Source: Sperchopsis tessellata
Taxonomy: Eukaryota > Arthropoda > Insecta > Coleoptera > Hydrophilidae
Assembly (NCBI GenBank): GCA_033557685.1
Contig: JAWQRN010000256.1
Coordinates: 1-32,853, forward strand
Reading direction: 5' to 3'
Length of the DNA stretch: 32,853 nucleotides
The notes beneath the pieces were generated by a model, which was given only the letters and a program-made list of their open reading frames with translations, searched no databases and had not been told where the DNA came from. Each line of letters opens with the position of its first letter. Positions within the stretch are counted from its first letter, which is position 1. Shown piece after piece: positions 1 to 9,432 of the stretch. Both the position numbers and the translations under genes were made by a program.

Positions 1-929
1 TATTTCAGTTTGTTTTCTATAAAGGTTACATTAACAAGTTTTTTTTTTGTTGTGTTATTCTTTGGCAGTCAGAATGTCATCTTCCTTATTTGTCACCTCA
101 TAGTAGACCTATGGCAATTGTAGCCTACTTTAGATCTTTTTCTGAATTTTCATTTTGCCGTGTTTTTTTTGTGGTACCCACTTATAATTATATTATTAGC
201 TGATTATTAGTTTCCTTCCACGCGTGATATATTTATCCCATTTATTAATTCTAGATATTTCATTTTCAGTTTCTCTACTTCTACTTTAAGGTTGATATTA
301 ATTTCGATCTATTTTTCGTAAATTTTTTAGTAGATCATATTATTTTGTGAACATTTATTTCATATAGAATAAACATAACATCCTGCCTAAATGGTGTAGT
401 TTCGTTGCTTATTATTGATAGTTTATTTTAATTTATAACTTTCTTTCAATAGAATTTCCCAAATTCATATAATAATGGTAGTAAAGGTCTATACTACGAA
501 CAACTTGATTCACCAGGGAACACATCACCTAGTTAAGAAGATGTCTCCTGAAAATAACTTCTATGAATGTTCCCTGAATTTTACACATGTTTTCCAAATG
601 AAGAAAAAAAGGTATTGTATTCATAGCTTTCAAATCTAATACCAACCTATGAAACAAAATATTAATCCCAAATTAATCACTTTTTGATTACATAGTACAA
701 AATAATCCATTTTTTATAATCGTTGTTTTTAAAAGAAAGTCAACTTTATCATCGGTGTATTGGTGTAGTGGATTATAATGTAAAACACATGGTCTTGCAG
801 GTACAACTTCATTTTATCTTTATATTGAGATAATCTCACTTCTTGAATCTCCAGTGTCAGCTTATAAATGAATTTAATTCCCCAATACCAGTTTGACCAA
901 TATTTAACCTGATCACAAAAGTCTTCAGC
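1..929. other. AT-rich non-coding sequence, no gene seen
   Basis: Low-complexity AT-rich DNA with short T-runs. I found no reading frame with a recognisable motif on either strand, no RNA gene and no clear repeat unit. It probably lies upstream of the host gene that begins near 3306. Confidence 0.6.
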
Positions 930-2140
930 TGTGAGTTTGTGAATAATATGGCAAGATTATCCCTAATACACATAAGGCAATGCAAGATGTAGGCAAGATA
1001 TTAAGCTTTTAAAATAGTGGACAAGCATTCTCCCAGTAGCCAGAACCCATTATCGCACGTACAGCTCTTTTTTGTAGCAGAAAGATTCTGTTCATTCTCC
1101 ATATGCCAGAGAACAACCGTTTGGATAATGTGTCTATATGATTGGTCCAACTACACACCCAGCAATTTCACACTCTTCACCTCCTCCTCAACCCCAGATC
1201 CATCCCTTTAAGTCTTAAAGATCATAAATTGAGTCTTTTCTACAATCATTACCAGTCTGTTTGAATTGAACCAGTCCCATGCCACAGCTAAATAATCGGG
1301 GATCTCCACAACTAATAAGGGCAGTATCATCTGCAAACTGTATGATCACAATATCTCTGGACATATTAGCTGGCTTGTCGGCATATATTAGGAAGAACAA
1401 TAGTCCCAAAATGCTATTGTGGTACATCACATTGGACAAACACTAACTCCTACTCCATTTCTCGGATTACTGTTTTTTTTTTTGTATCTGTTACTGAGGT
1501 AACAACTAAAGAGAGCTCCACTCTGTCTGCTGATACTATAATAACCCAACTATTCTAACAGAATTGCATGAGGAGATGGCCTTGCTCAAACTGCACAGGG
1601 CAGCTTCAAGAACAACGCCTCCCTCCAGACCCTGTAGTATCTCATACATGACTGCACCAGTTGTGTTCTTGCCTCTTTAGAAACCCAATTAATCATTATT
1701 CAGCGCATGTGTAACATCAAGAAAACTCACTACACTGGTCTTAACGGCTGATACACTTCGTAATATTAAAATTGGCTTATAATTGCTCTCGTTATCTATA
1801 TCACCCTTTTTATGAAATGGGATAATTTTTGCTATTTTAAGTTCATCAGGAAAATATGCTCTACAAAAATATTTGTATTTATTAATATTGTGCTGGGTGT
1901 TTTGAATAAATCAGTAGAAATTCCATACACATCTCTACAAGAATTATGTTTTTAAGTTATTGATAATTGTTTTTGACTTATTAATGGTCTGTAGGCTTAA
2001 GAAGAGATATCGTTCTTTATCTTCTATCTTCATATTTCAAACGTAAGAACTGCAACTTCTGATTTTGATCCATTTCACAAGTCGCTGTGAATTTTCGCCT
2101 ACACAATCGCAAAATATCTGTTCAATATCTAAGGTGTTGA
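930..2140 (-). pseudogene. Non-LTR retrotransposon (LINE) reverse transcriptase relic, Jockey/CR1-like
   Basis: Reading the minus strand from about 2140 to 930, RT pieces appear in the order expected of a LINE ORF2, but in shifting frames. A linker piece contains DVYGIST. Block 1 reads PDELKIAKIIPFHKKGD at about 1850..1800, followed by NYKPI. Block 3 has FxRGKNTTGAVMYEILQG near 1620..1680. The fingers/palm region has an SILGLLFFLIYAD-type segment, and the catalytic box FADDTALIS keeps its DD pair near 1345. A thumb-like segment follows. At least several frameshifts and stops are present and both ends are lost, so it cannot be functional. In family terms this is the polymerase that copies element RNA at a nicked target. 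The exact clade cannot be fixed by eye; Jockey and CR1 are both possible. Confidence 0.85.
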
Positions 2141-2929
2141 GGTCTCAGCTACCATACTCAGAATTTATTATGTGCTAGACATCATGAGAAATATTTCTGG
2201 CAGATCTAATACAATATGCATTATGTTGCTGTCTGGCCTGTAATAATTACTGCCTTTAGTAATATCGGTATTGCATAATGCATCTATGTAGATAATCATC
2301 ATCTGCTTTTCTTGTTCGTGCGTCACTCATAAAACCCATAGTTCCTCTTATCTGTTGGAGGTTATCAATAAATGTCGAAATAGATTTTTCCCATGTACAA
2401 TACGAGATTTAGTTGGAAAGGCAGCTTGAAAATCTGCCACAGATTATTGAATTCTTAAAATTTTTAATTTCTTGTCATGTAGGTTTCAGTATAAACATTT
2501 TTGGTATTTTTTTTTCATATACCTGCGATTGATCAGGATGGAATCAAATTCAAAAAATAATCGATTATTTGATTAATTAATTTTTCAGTGTTTTGTTTTT
2601 CAATTTCCTAAAATTATTGGTAAAATTTCCATTATTTGCATATAAAAACAAGAAAGGACTTAAAGTACCTCATTTTATGCAACATATGTCAAATATAACT
2701 TCTATATTCTACTTATTTGCACGTCCCTTTAAATATTGGAATGAAATTAAAAAGCCGTGTTCCTAAATCCGGCTCTGTTTAAAATAAAATGCAATTTACA
2801 AGTAATACAATAATACGATTGTATACAAATAAATGAGCAGATCGCGTGTTGTCATCCAACTATCTTAGAATGCAACAACATCAATAAAAACGATTGCATA
2901 ATCATTATTTAATTCAATTCAAAAGAGGT
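2141..2929. other. Intergenic AT-rich sequence, no gene seen
   Basis: There is no convincing coding signal. The minus strand at 2250..2420 has a short open stretch that could be a further 5' remnant of the adjacent LINE, but no diagnostic motif supports it. Around 2550..2585 there is an ATCGATTATT-type palindromic AT segment resembling the repeat units at 4101..4175. Confidence 0.5.
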
Positions 2930-3176
2930 GGAATTTGTTTGGCGCAACTTTTGAATTTTAAATTTCCGCAGATCAGCGCTGAAACGAAAGATAGGTGGTT
3001 AGTCCGAGCCGCGTCAAAACAAAAAAGAAAAACACAAGAGTAAACCTAGCTTCAAATGAACTAGTTAAATTTATCCGCGCCGTAAAGTCCCTTTTTAGAA
3101 ACTTTGAGCGAAAAGGAAAGCAATAAAAACGAATGAAAAAAGAAAAACTTCAGATTGGAAAATGTCAAAATCAACT

Positions 3177-3193
3177 GCCAAGATGGCGGCCGC
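3177..3193 (+). promoter_or_regulatory. YY1/Pho-type core site
   Basis: The sequence GCCAAGATGGCGGCCGC matches the AAGATGGCGGC consensus recognised by YY1 in vertebrates (the Pho family in insects). In many promoters this site lies in the first transcribed bases. It also supplies the ATG of the first upstream ORF. Confidence 0.5.
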
Positions 3194-3239
3194 TACTATA
3201 TTTACGTCATTCACGTCAGCCGAGTCAAAACAAAAATAA
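3183..3239 (+). other. Upstream ORF 1 (18 codons)
   Basis: An ATG inside the YY1-type site opens a frame of 18 codons (MAAATIFTSF at the start) that ends at TAA, 66 bp before the main start codon. If the transcript begins upstream of it, this uORF would be met first by scanning ribosomes and could damp translation of the main protein. Its presence in the mRNA is inferred, not shown. Confidence 0.4.
3202..3219 (+). promoter_or_regulatory. Pair of CRE-like half sites
   Basis: TTACGTCAT and TCACGTCAG lie back to back, so the CGTCA cores are 9 bp apart. CREB/ATF-family factors bind TGACGTCA and its CGTCA half site. The pair overlaps the first upstream ORF, so these could be regulatory sites or chance matches. 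Confidence 0.35.
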
Positions 3240-3251
3240 AACCTAATAAAA

Positions 3252-3293
3252 ATGTGTTGTTCTACCGCAAACAATTCCTATTTCACTGATTAA
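3252..3293 (+). other. Upstream ORF 2 (13 codons)
   Basis: A second ATG opens a 13-codon frame that stops at 3291..3293, only 12 bp before the main ATG at 3306. With so short an intercistronic distance, efficient reinitiation at 3306 would be limited. This is relevant only if the leader is transcribed as proposed. Confidence 0.4.
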
Positions 3294-3305
3294 CCGAGTT
3301 CATCG

Positions 3306-3640
3306 ATGGCAACCGCGTTGGATTCACCGTCACCGGACGGTGCATGGGCGGAGTTCTGCGAACGCCATGCCATACAGGCCGCTACGGAATTTTCAAAAAA
3401 CTGCGTCAATTTTTTGTCGAACAACTTGACGGAGAACGCGAGGGCTAATTTAACCCATAAGGACTTTCTCAGGAAGTTTATTGAGTGCTTCACTGATCAC
3501 TTTGAGCTGGACTTTTGTAAGCGAAAGCGTGTGCAATCGAGCAAGTTGGTGAATGGTACGAGTAAACAATCTGATGATGACTGTGGATCTGAGCTTGATG
3601 ATGGGTCGCCCAAAATGCATCACAAGCCATTCTTCAGGAG
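3306..3640 (+). CDS. SH2B/Lnk-type adaptor protein, first coding exon (partial gene)
   Basis: This exon encodes 111 complete codons plus two bases. Residues about 14..70 (GAWAEFCERHAIQAATEF, then a helix with VNFLSNNL, then DFLRKFIECFTDHFELDF) match the N-terminal Phe-zipper dimerisation domain of SH2B adaptors, with the WxEFCExHA signature and spaced phenylalanines. The tail KPFFRR is the start of the conserved FFRR segment that leads to the PH domain in this family. The start ATG is the first in frame and precedes the domain by the usual short leader. The frame is cut in a codon by GAG|GTAAGC, a consensus donor, so the exon ends in phase 2. SH2B/Lnk proteins couple insulin-receptor and JAK signalling at the membrane through PH and SH2 domains, which must lie on later exons not found here. 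Codon use and GC content stand out from the surrounding AT-rich DNA, as for a gene under selection. Confidence 0.85.
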
Positions 3641-3646
3641 GTAAGC
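3641..3646 (+). other. Splice donor of SH2B-like exon 1
   Basis: GTAAGC directly follows GAG, matching the MAG|GTRAGT consensus, and reading through it gives a stop after one codon. No acceptor joined to PH-domain coding sequence was found downstream, so the intron may exceed 29 kb or the remaining exons may lie beyond the window. Confidence 0.75.
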
Positions 3647-4100
3647 TTTAGTTTCTTAGATGATACAAATGATTAATGCAGTTAATATGAGCTGTCATGT
3701 AACATGGATTTTATAAGTTGCTCGCCTTTGTTTTGCATATATGGTCTTCCCAGTGGTTTAACCATAAAATAATCTGCGTATACTTAGGTACATACCTCAT
3801 GGGCATATTTGTTGTCTAATAAATTGACTTAACCTTTAATTATTGCTTGCAACTGATGGCCCTGACCTTGAAAATAATGTGCGATAATCTGTTATCACCT
3901 GTCCGGGTTGGACTTTGACACTCCCCGGGTTTGGCCAACCTTTCAACGGGTTAACGTACTAAGTCTCCGAGTGAAGCAAGTTTTCTATATCAAAACATTT
4001 TATTTAAATTTTACTACTATTGCTATAAAATACACAATTACCTTTTTTTTTAAATTTCTCGTCCCTTAAAAGTAGCCCTGAGCGATTATGAAATTTTCTA
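3647..4100. other. Start of the proposed intron; short GC-rich patch
   Basis: Mostly AT-rich. A patch at about 3898..3985 is unusually GC-rich, with CCGGGTTGG and CCCCGGGTTTGGCC, and is probably a fragment of an unidentified repeat. It has no tRNA-like A and B boxes and no coding frame that I recognise. Confidence 0.4.
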
Positions 4101-4175
4101 ATCGGTTATTGTAATATAATATATAATCGATTATTGTAATATAATATATAATCGATTATTGTAATATAATATATA
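4101..4175 (+). repeat. Tandem repeat, 25-bp unit x 3
   Basis: Three contiguous copies of a 25-bp unit begin at 4101, 4126 and 4151. The unit starts ATCGATTATTGTAATATAAT; the first copy has one substitution (ATCGG). The flanks also carry ATCGATTATT-like words (4081..4100, 4185..4205), suggesting the array grew from a longer AT-rich repeat. Confidence 0.9.
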
Positions 4176-4263
4176 ATTGAAAAAATTGATTATTCAAATA
4201 ATCGAAACCTATTTTTTAAATGTAATAGACTTCCACGGTTAGTATCTGTATGAATGTTGTTTC

Positions 4264-4280
4264 CGGGTGGAAACCGTGTA
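4264..4280 (+). repeat. 17-bp motif shared with 17882..17898
   Basis: CGGGTGGAAACCGTGTA occurs here and again, identical, inside the LTR-like block near 17.9 kb. An exact 17-base match of this GC-rich composition in AT-rich DNA is unlikely by chance, so both are probably fragments of one repeat family. Here it lies just upstream of the RTE-like element. Confidence 0.6.
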
Positions 4281-4344
4281 GAGGCTCTGACAAGGCACTT
4301 GTCAGTACAAGATAGTTCGCAACGAAACAACAGCATAGGTGAGA

Positions 4345-5715
4345 CAGATTAAGAGCGGACACTGGGAAACATTCTCCAAACGAATGGAGAGCAAATCACT
4401 CACAATATAAATCTTATGGACACTAGAAATAAATATAGCGATTTATCAGAACACAAAGGAAAGAAGTAAGCGAAATGACCGAGACCAACCATACAACAAA
4501 AGCAACATGGATGAAATACTTTACAAAGCTCTACAGTAAACAAGAGGATGCAGCTGAGGAAAACGCACTAGAAATAAGAACTAACGATAACTTACAAATA
4601 TAAATGGCAAAAAAGGTGACAAAAAAAAACTATATAGGCATAAATCTCTTTAGCACAACTCTAAAATTTACCAGAAAGATTATAACTAATAAAATCAAAA
4701 ATATTATATCCTAGTCTGACGAGAAGCAAGGATTCAGATCAGGAAGATCATGTAATGACACCAGTTTCGTTATAGCCAAGAAGTCTGTTGAATAGAACAA
4801 ACCAGCCTTCATGTGCTTCAATAACCTGGAGAAGGCGTTCGTTTCTAATAGAAAACATATACTGTACAAACAGCAGACAAGCCAACATCAACGGAGAACT
4901 AATGAAACCCATTCCAGTACAGAACGGCATACAACAGGGAGATTCTTTAATCCCGCTCCTTTTTAACATTGTCATGGACGAAATATTAAGGCAATGGCGT
5001 AAACTAAAGAGATACAAAGAGGGGGAACATAGTTCAATAATCCTTTGCTACCCCGGTGATGCAGTGCTAATAGCGGAAAACGAGGACGACCTCCAGAGAT
5101 TCCTATACCAGTTCAACTGTACAGCAAGGCTGTTTTATATGACATTATCCACCGCAAAAACAAAATGCATGACATCTAAAATACCCATCATATGTAAGCT
5201 AGCCGTCGATGACAAAATAATTCAGCAAGAGATGGGATTTGAATATCTAGAGGTGGAAATTTCAGGGTATGGAGACGTAGAAGCGGAAGTGAGGCACAAA
5301 ACAATGAAATCAACAAGAACCGCAACAGATATATAGGGATTGAGGCCAAGGCTAAAATTTATAAGGCTGTAGTAAGACCAATTATGACATACACTCGTCC
5401 CGATATGGCTAAAGCAAAAAGGCTATTGAAAACAGGAGGAATGAAGGTATTGTAGAGAATTTCCGGAAAAACGCTACTGAGCAGATAGAGGAGCGAAAAT
5501 ATTAGAAGAGACTGCAAAGTGGAGAACATCAACGAATGAGTGCTAGGCAGGAAACACGAGTGGAACGAGCACATAAGCCGAATGGATGGAGAAAAGATAG
5601 TAAAAGTAGCAAGGGGTAGATCCCTGACGGGGAGAGCAAGAAAAAGATTACCATCGAAGGAGACTGAAGGCAAAGACACAGGGAAATGCCTAAATCAAAG
5701 GACGAAGAAGAAGAA

Positions 5716-5758
<43 letters not shown>
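4345..5758 (+). pseudogene. RTE-like LINE: reverse transcriptase and C-terminal relic
   Basis: The plus strand carries most of an RT in order but with frameshifts. Around 4615..4700 lies NYIGINLFSTTLK, then SDEKQGFRSGRSCNDTSF near 4715..4765, then a damaged LEKAF block. A long open stretch (4788..5336) holds GIQQGDSLIPLLFNIVMDE and LCYPGDAVLIAENEDDLQRF. In that last box the catalytic YADD has become YPGD, so polymerase activity is lost. After 5336 the thumb continues as IYKAVVRPIMTYT, and the C-terminal region includes HEWNEHISRMDGEKIVKVAR. The element ends in GAAGAAGAAG and (TA)n. RT type and 3' end resemble insect RTE-clade LINEs, which lack a poly(A) tail; clade assignment is by eye. The endonuclease region is missing, as in 5'-truncated copies. 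Confidence 0.85.
5717..5758 (+). repeat. (TA)n microsatellite at the LINE 3' end
   Basis: A near-perfect TA run of about 40 bp follows the LINE C-terminus and a GAAGAAGAAG stretch. Simple-repeat 3' tails are typical of RTE-like LINEs, so the run probably grew from the element's own tail. Confidence 0.9.
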
Positions 5759-5762
<4 letters not shown>

Positions 5763-6139
5763 TCTTACTATTTATAGGTAGGTTGAATATAAGTCTGCAG
5801 ATACTAAATATTTTTGGAGGAGATCCCCCTTTCTTCAAAGCATTTTGTTAAAAGGAAACTTAAAATATTAATAATAATGTATTGGTGGAAGGCCACTCGT
5901 AGTTCTGAATCAAATGTATTTGATTCATCCACTGAATATATTTGAATTGTAAAAAATTGTATACTTTATATTCTGAGTCAATTGTTCATTTATTTACAAC
6001 AAAAGCTAACTAATGATGAACATAACAGCCTCCAACACTGCCAATATAATTGTTTTATAGCATACAATTTTTGTGCAAGAAAAGCCAATACTATAACTAC
6101 TTAACATCCTAAATTGTTACCTATTCCGCAAAACCTAGT
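5759..6139. other. AT-rich sequence between elements
   Basis: No clear gene. It may contain the decayed RT end of the Penelope-like element that follows, but I could not find an RT motif. Confidence 0.4.
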
Positions 6140-6540
6140 ATGTATAATAACATGTATTTGATAAAATCTTTTTTTTTATTTCATTGTAATAAAAACAACT
6201 TAAAAACCCTATTCACAAAATTAAAAACTCCTGCTCCAACTTTTGATAAATCTCACGCAATCTATAATTTTTACTGTAAACATTGTAAAAAATGTTACAT
6301 TGGGCAGACAAATCAGCACCTAAAAAACAGGATAAAATCACACATGGTTAGTATATCTGGAACAAACAAACCGCCTTGAAAAAACGTCACCAAGAAACAA
6401 ACCATAAATTTGACTTTGAAAATACAAATATTTTGGACATAGAGCACAACAAAAAGAAAATAGCTATATAACTATGAATATCACACAAGACATAGGCAGA
6501 CTAAATTAAATATATCACAAAATTATATAAAAAATTCGCC
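6140..6540 (+). pseudogene. Penelope-like element GIY-YIG endonuclease fragment
   Basis: The frame from about 6190 reads LKTLFTKLKTPAPTFDKSHA, then IYNFYCKHCKKCYIGQTNQ, then LKNRIKSH. This is the connector, CxxC and GIY-YIG signature (YIGQT with the downstream arginine and histidine) of Penelope-like element endonucleases. After a frameshift near 6365, ALKKRHQETNHKFDFENT and ILDIEHNKKK continue the same domain to about 6470. In complete elements this domain follows a telomerase-related RT; here only the C-terminal part survives and it is broken, so it cannot nick DNA. The RT is not recognisable upstream. Confidence 0.82.
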
Positions 6541-7304
6541 TTTTACTTAAAATATGTCATTAAAATTAAAATATATCAACTCAAAACAGAATAAACATCA
6601 CATTTATCAAATTTATTACGTTTATACAAACAAAAGAAATTTTCTAAAACAAACCCACAAAACAATAATTATAACAAAATCTCCTACACAAACACATAAC
6701 ACAGCAGATAAATTATGAAATCAAAGAAAACCAAGTCCTTATAATAAATAAACAGTTTGTCATACCTTACTATATACCGATGCACTTAAGGAATAGAACA
6801 ACAATATAAAGAACTCTACTTTACCCATGCAATAAATATGTTATTAGATTGTACATAATTACTGGTCGGCATCAACAAACAAGTTTAAATAAAAACATTT
6901 AAATATAAGCAATAAGTACAGTTAACTATGTCATAATATAGTTCAGCAATGTGTACCACTCTTCCTTTAAATGTAAAACGTACAATTTGAAAAATGCAAT
7001 TAATATCTTCAATAACATGTAAATTTTGGCCATTTGTAGAAACACTTTTTTAACATTTCCAAGGTTAGAAGGTGACCTTTTGTTATAAATTTTATATTTT
7101 GAGATATAAAACATCAATTGCTTTATTAAAGTTGAATTTGTTTCTTTAAATAATGTTTTCGTTTTTGTTTGCTTTACATGTAATTTAAAAAAAATGTATT
7201 ACCTATTTAATTAAGTCTTAGTATTTAATGATAATATTTAATGATATGTGGTTTTAAGCGATTATCTGATTTAATTCTCATTTTTAGAATAAAACATATT
7301 AAAA
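6541..7304. other. AT-rich non-coding sequence
   Basis: Very A/T-rich on both strands with no recognisable protein motif. Its left part may be the 3' untranslated end of the Penelope-like element. Open stretches such as 6926..7117 on the minus strand show only low-complexity composition. Confidence 0.5.
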
Positions 7305-7520
7305 CTAAAATCGTAACAATAATCCACAAAACACATCCAATTCCAAAAACATCAAAATTCACTATACTAATATAGGATCACCAATTTTAAACAAAATATT
7401 AATAAATTTTAATATCCAACCTGCGTCGACCACAAAAAAAACTGAAAATCATATTTTGCATACAAAATTAAAATCTAAACTAAACAAATTAAATTAAATT
7501 AACGTCCTCAGATGGGTGAT
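7305..7520 (+). other. Weak coding-like remnant, possibly retroelement connector
   Basis: One frame reads IHYTNIGSPILNKILINF followed by NIQPASTTKKTENHILHTKL. It is open for about 50 codons and resembles in style the RT-to-endonuclease connector of Penelope-like elements (fYxGspilnkiL...), in the same orientation as the GIY-YIG piece at 6140..6540. There is no catalytic motif, so this is a tentative reading. Confidence 0.3.
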
Positions 7521-9300
7521 CTCACAGCGTCACCTATAAGCGAGTACGATAACTTCGTTACGAACTAATTCAATAAAAATATACATTCAAATTATCCGAT
7601 ATAACACAAACAATGAAACCAGTGTAAATACCTAAATAAAGGTAAAATCGAAAAGTTACAAAAGTCAAAACTTGCCACATCAATTAAAATAATAATAATG
7701 TATATGAGATAAATACAATTTCATTATTCAATTATACTAGAGTGATGCACTGAATAAATGGAAAGTAAAACCAGAGTAATTCAAAATGGAATTGCTATTG
7801 ACCAAAAAAAAGGCGAATTATATAAGAAAACAATGTTAATTATAAACTAAAAAAAACTCAACCCATCAAAAGAAACCTTTGTCAAAGTAAATGATCAACT
7901 TATATGGAAGCGAGAATATAATAACAATAATAAAAAACCTAGGGTAGCGAGTTACTAATACGAAAATACTAAGTGTAGATAATATGATACAACGAACAAT
8001 ATTTCATGGTTTACTTTATAGAAAAATATAGAGAAACTAGATCAACAAGAATCATTACGGGAAAGAGAAAGTATAACCTTAATTGCGAGGAATAGCAGTA
8101 GGAACCTTATGACGAGCTAACTCCAAAAGATTGCGATAAACTACACTACACTAAGGGATTCAATATCATTTATGATGTTCATAGAGTAGAGGATTTTCAG
8201 AATATGACATCTCCAAAAAAGTTCGCCTCTGGATTCTGTCCTCAACATATATGACTCTAATATCATCAAAATTGTTATAATGTTCAATTTCTATATGTCA
8301 ATAGCACAACGATTTGGTCTAAGAGTAAACCAATACGAATTAAATTGTATATACAGTTACTTAAAAATATATTTTTAAAAGTTTGTGTTAAACAAAAATA
8401 TAACATTATTTAAGTGAGTTGTCTGGTTATATAGTGAAATAGGTTATATTTTCCATACAAATAGATCTAGCTCTTTTCATCTATTTGCGCTATATAATAT
8501 TTTTGATGTTACCAAATGATTTAATACTATAATTTGGCACGTTGTTTGGAAAATGTATCAAATATTTGTCTAATGTACTAGATGATTCTACAGATACGAC
8601 AATTCTATTTAAATGGTCATTAGTGTAAGAGATGCAGGTAGATAACGTCCCGACGACATGCGTCACGGCGCACGTTACGCCCCATAAATGACACATGTAG
8701 CGGTGCTACTGATCCCCTTCTTGAACGCATCTTTCAAGTTGTGACTTGATATATAATTGTCAACTACACTCTTATTTTCATTCTTGATATGACGTCGCTT
8801 TTACTTTTAGTACCTATACAAGAAGAGTTATAAACTGACGCGTCATTGAAATAGAAATACAAGAAAAGTAATTTTATTAACTACTTACAGACCAGCACGT
8901 AATCCGTCAGTTATTCCACTTGCAAGTAATTTTTACAAGAAAGGGCCGAAATTATAAAACCGTCATCAGCCACTAACAGAAAAGTGTTCGAGAATACAGT
9001 GAAGCAACCTCAACAGTAGATTCGTTCATCGCTCAAGCAGAAATTAAACCTTCATTGGCCACTAACGTAATATATCGTTTCTTCTGTATAATCGATGTAA
9101 ATTTAACCTTGGTGGCATGTTAGGTACATAAAGAGGATATATTATTATGATGAATTTAATTTGTTTAAGTTAATGGATTTTCTTTTGATTATATAAAATC
9201 TATAATATACAACACGTTACCAATAAACCTAAATATAATAAAGACATCACTGTTATCGAAATAATCCTCTTAGTTCATTAACATCTTTTCAGATCGATGT
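7521..9300. other. Unassigned AT-rich sequence
   Basis: No recognised gene. A plus-strand open stretch near 7790..7950 (with AIDQKKGELYKK and KETFVKVNDQLIWKREY) looks protein-like but matches no family I know. The 8490..8696 minus-strand frame is CpG-rich at its start but has no motif. Around 8900..9060 the word CACTAA recurs with SxATN-type peptides, possibly a degraded transposon. Confidence 0.35.
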
Positions 9301-9432
9301 TTTGATTGATTAATTTGGAACACCGCATATCTATGTTTCGTTTCTCGAAAAGGATATCAGACGAAGTTGAGTGATCTCGCTCTCTGCCTTTGTTACACAG
9401 TTACTATAACACAACAACATAAAGGTGAGTTT
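9301..9432 (+). other. Possible cryptic exon or alternative first exon
   Basis: A pyrimidine-rich tract (CTCGCTCTCTGCCTTTG) ends in TTACACAG, and 24 bases later AAAG|GTGAGT forms a strong donor at 9426. This could be a 24-nt exon (9402..9425) or a donor of a noncoding first exon. Inserted after the phase-2 SH2B-like exon it would introduce a stop, so it is not a normal coding exon of that gene. Confidence 0.2.

Larger units (their letters stand above)
3008..3236 (+). repeat. Dispersed 18-bp direct repeat in the promoter region
   Basis: The motif GCCGCGTCAAAACAAAAA at about 3008..3025 recurs as GCCGAGTCAAAACAAAAA at 3219..3236, with one mismatch in 18 bases. Both copies sit in the same orientation inside the GC-rich promoter/leader. 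It may be a duplicated protein-binding site or a residue of a local duplication. Confidence 0.6.
2930..3305 (+). promoter_or_regulatory. Probable promoter and 5' leader of the SH2B-like gene
   Basis: This stretch is clearly richer in GC and CpG than its surroundings and runs directly into the first coding exon. It contains a YY1/Pho-type AAGATGGCGGC site, two CRE-like ACGTCA half sites, a duplicated 18-bp motif and two short upstream ORFs, all within 300 bp. That combination is what a TATA-less insect promoter plus 5' UTR would look like. The transcription start cannot be placed from sequence alone; the YY1-type motif near 3180 often sits just downstream of a start site in animals. Confidence 0.55.

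Noticed and set aside
1017..1211. Plus-strand open frame opposite the first LINE
   Set aside because: It is the antisense of a LINE thumb region and has no motif of its own.
5359..5679. Minus-strand open frame over the RTE-like LINE C-terminus
   Set aside because: Serine/leucine-rich antisense of a coding relic, no family match.
8490..8696. Minus-strand 68-codon frame with a CpG-rich start
   Set aside because: No domain, signal or neighbour to support it; length is within chance for this window.
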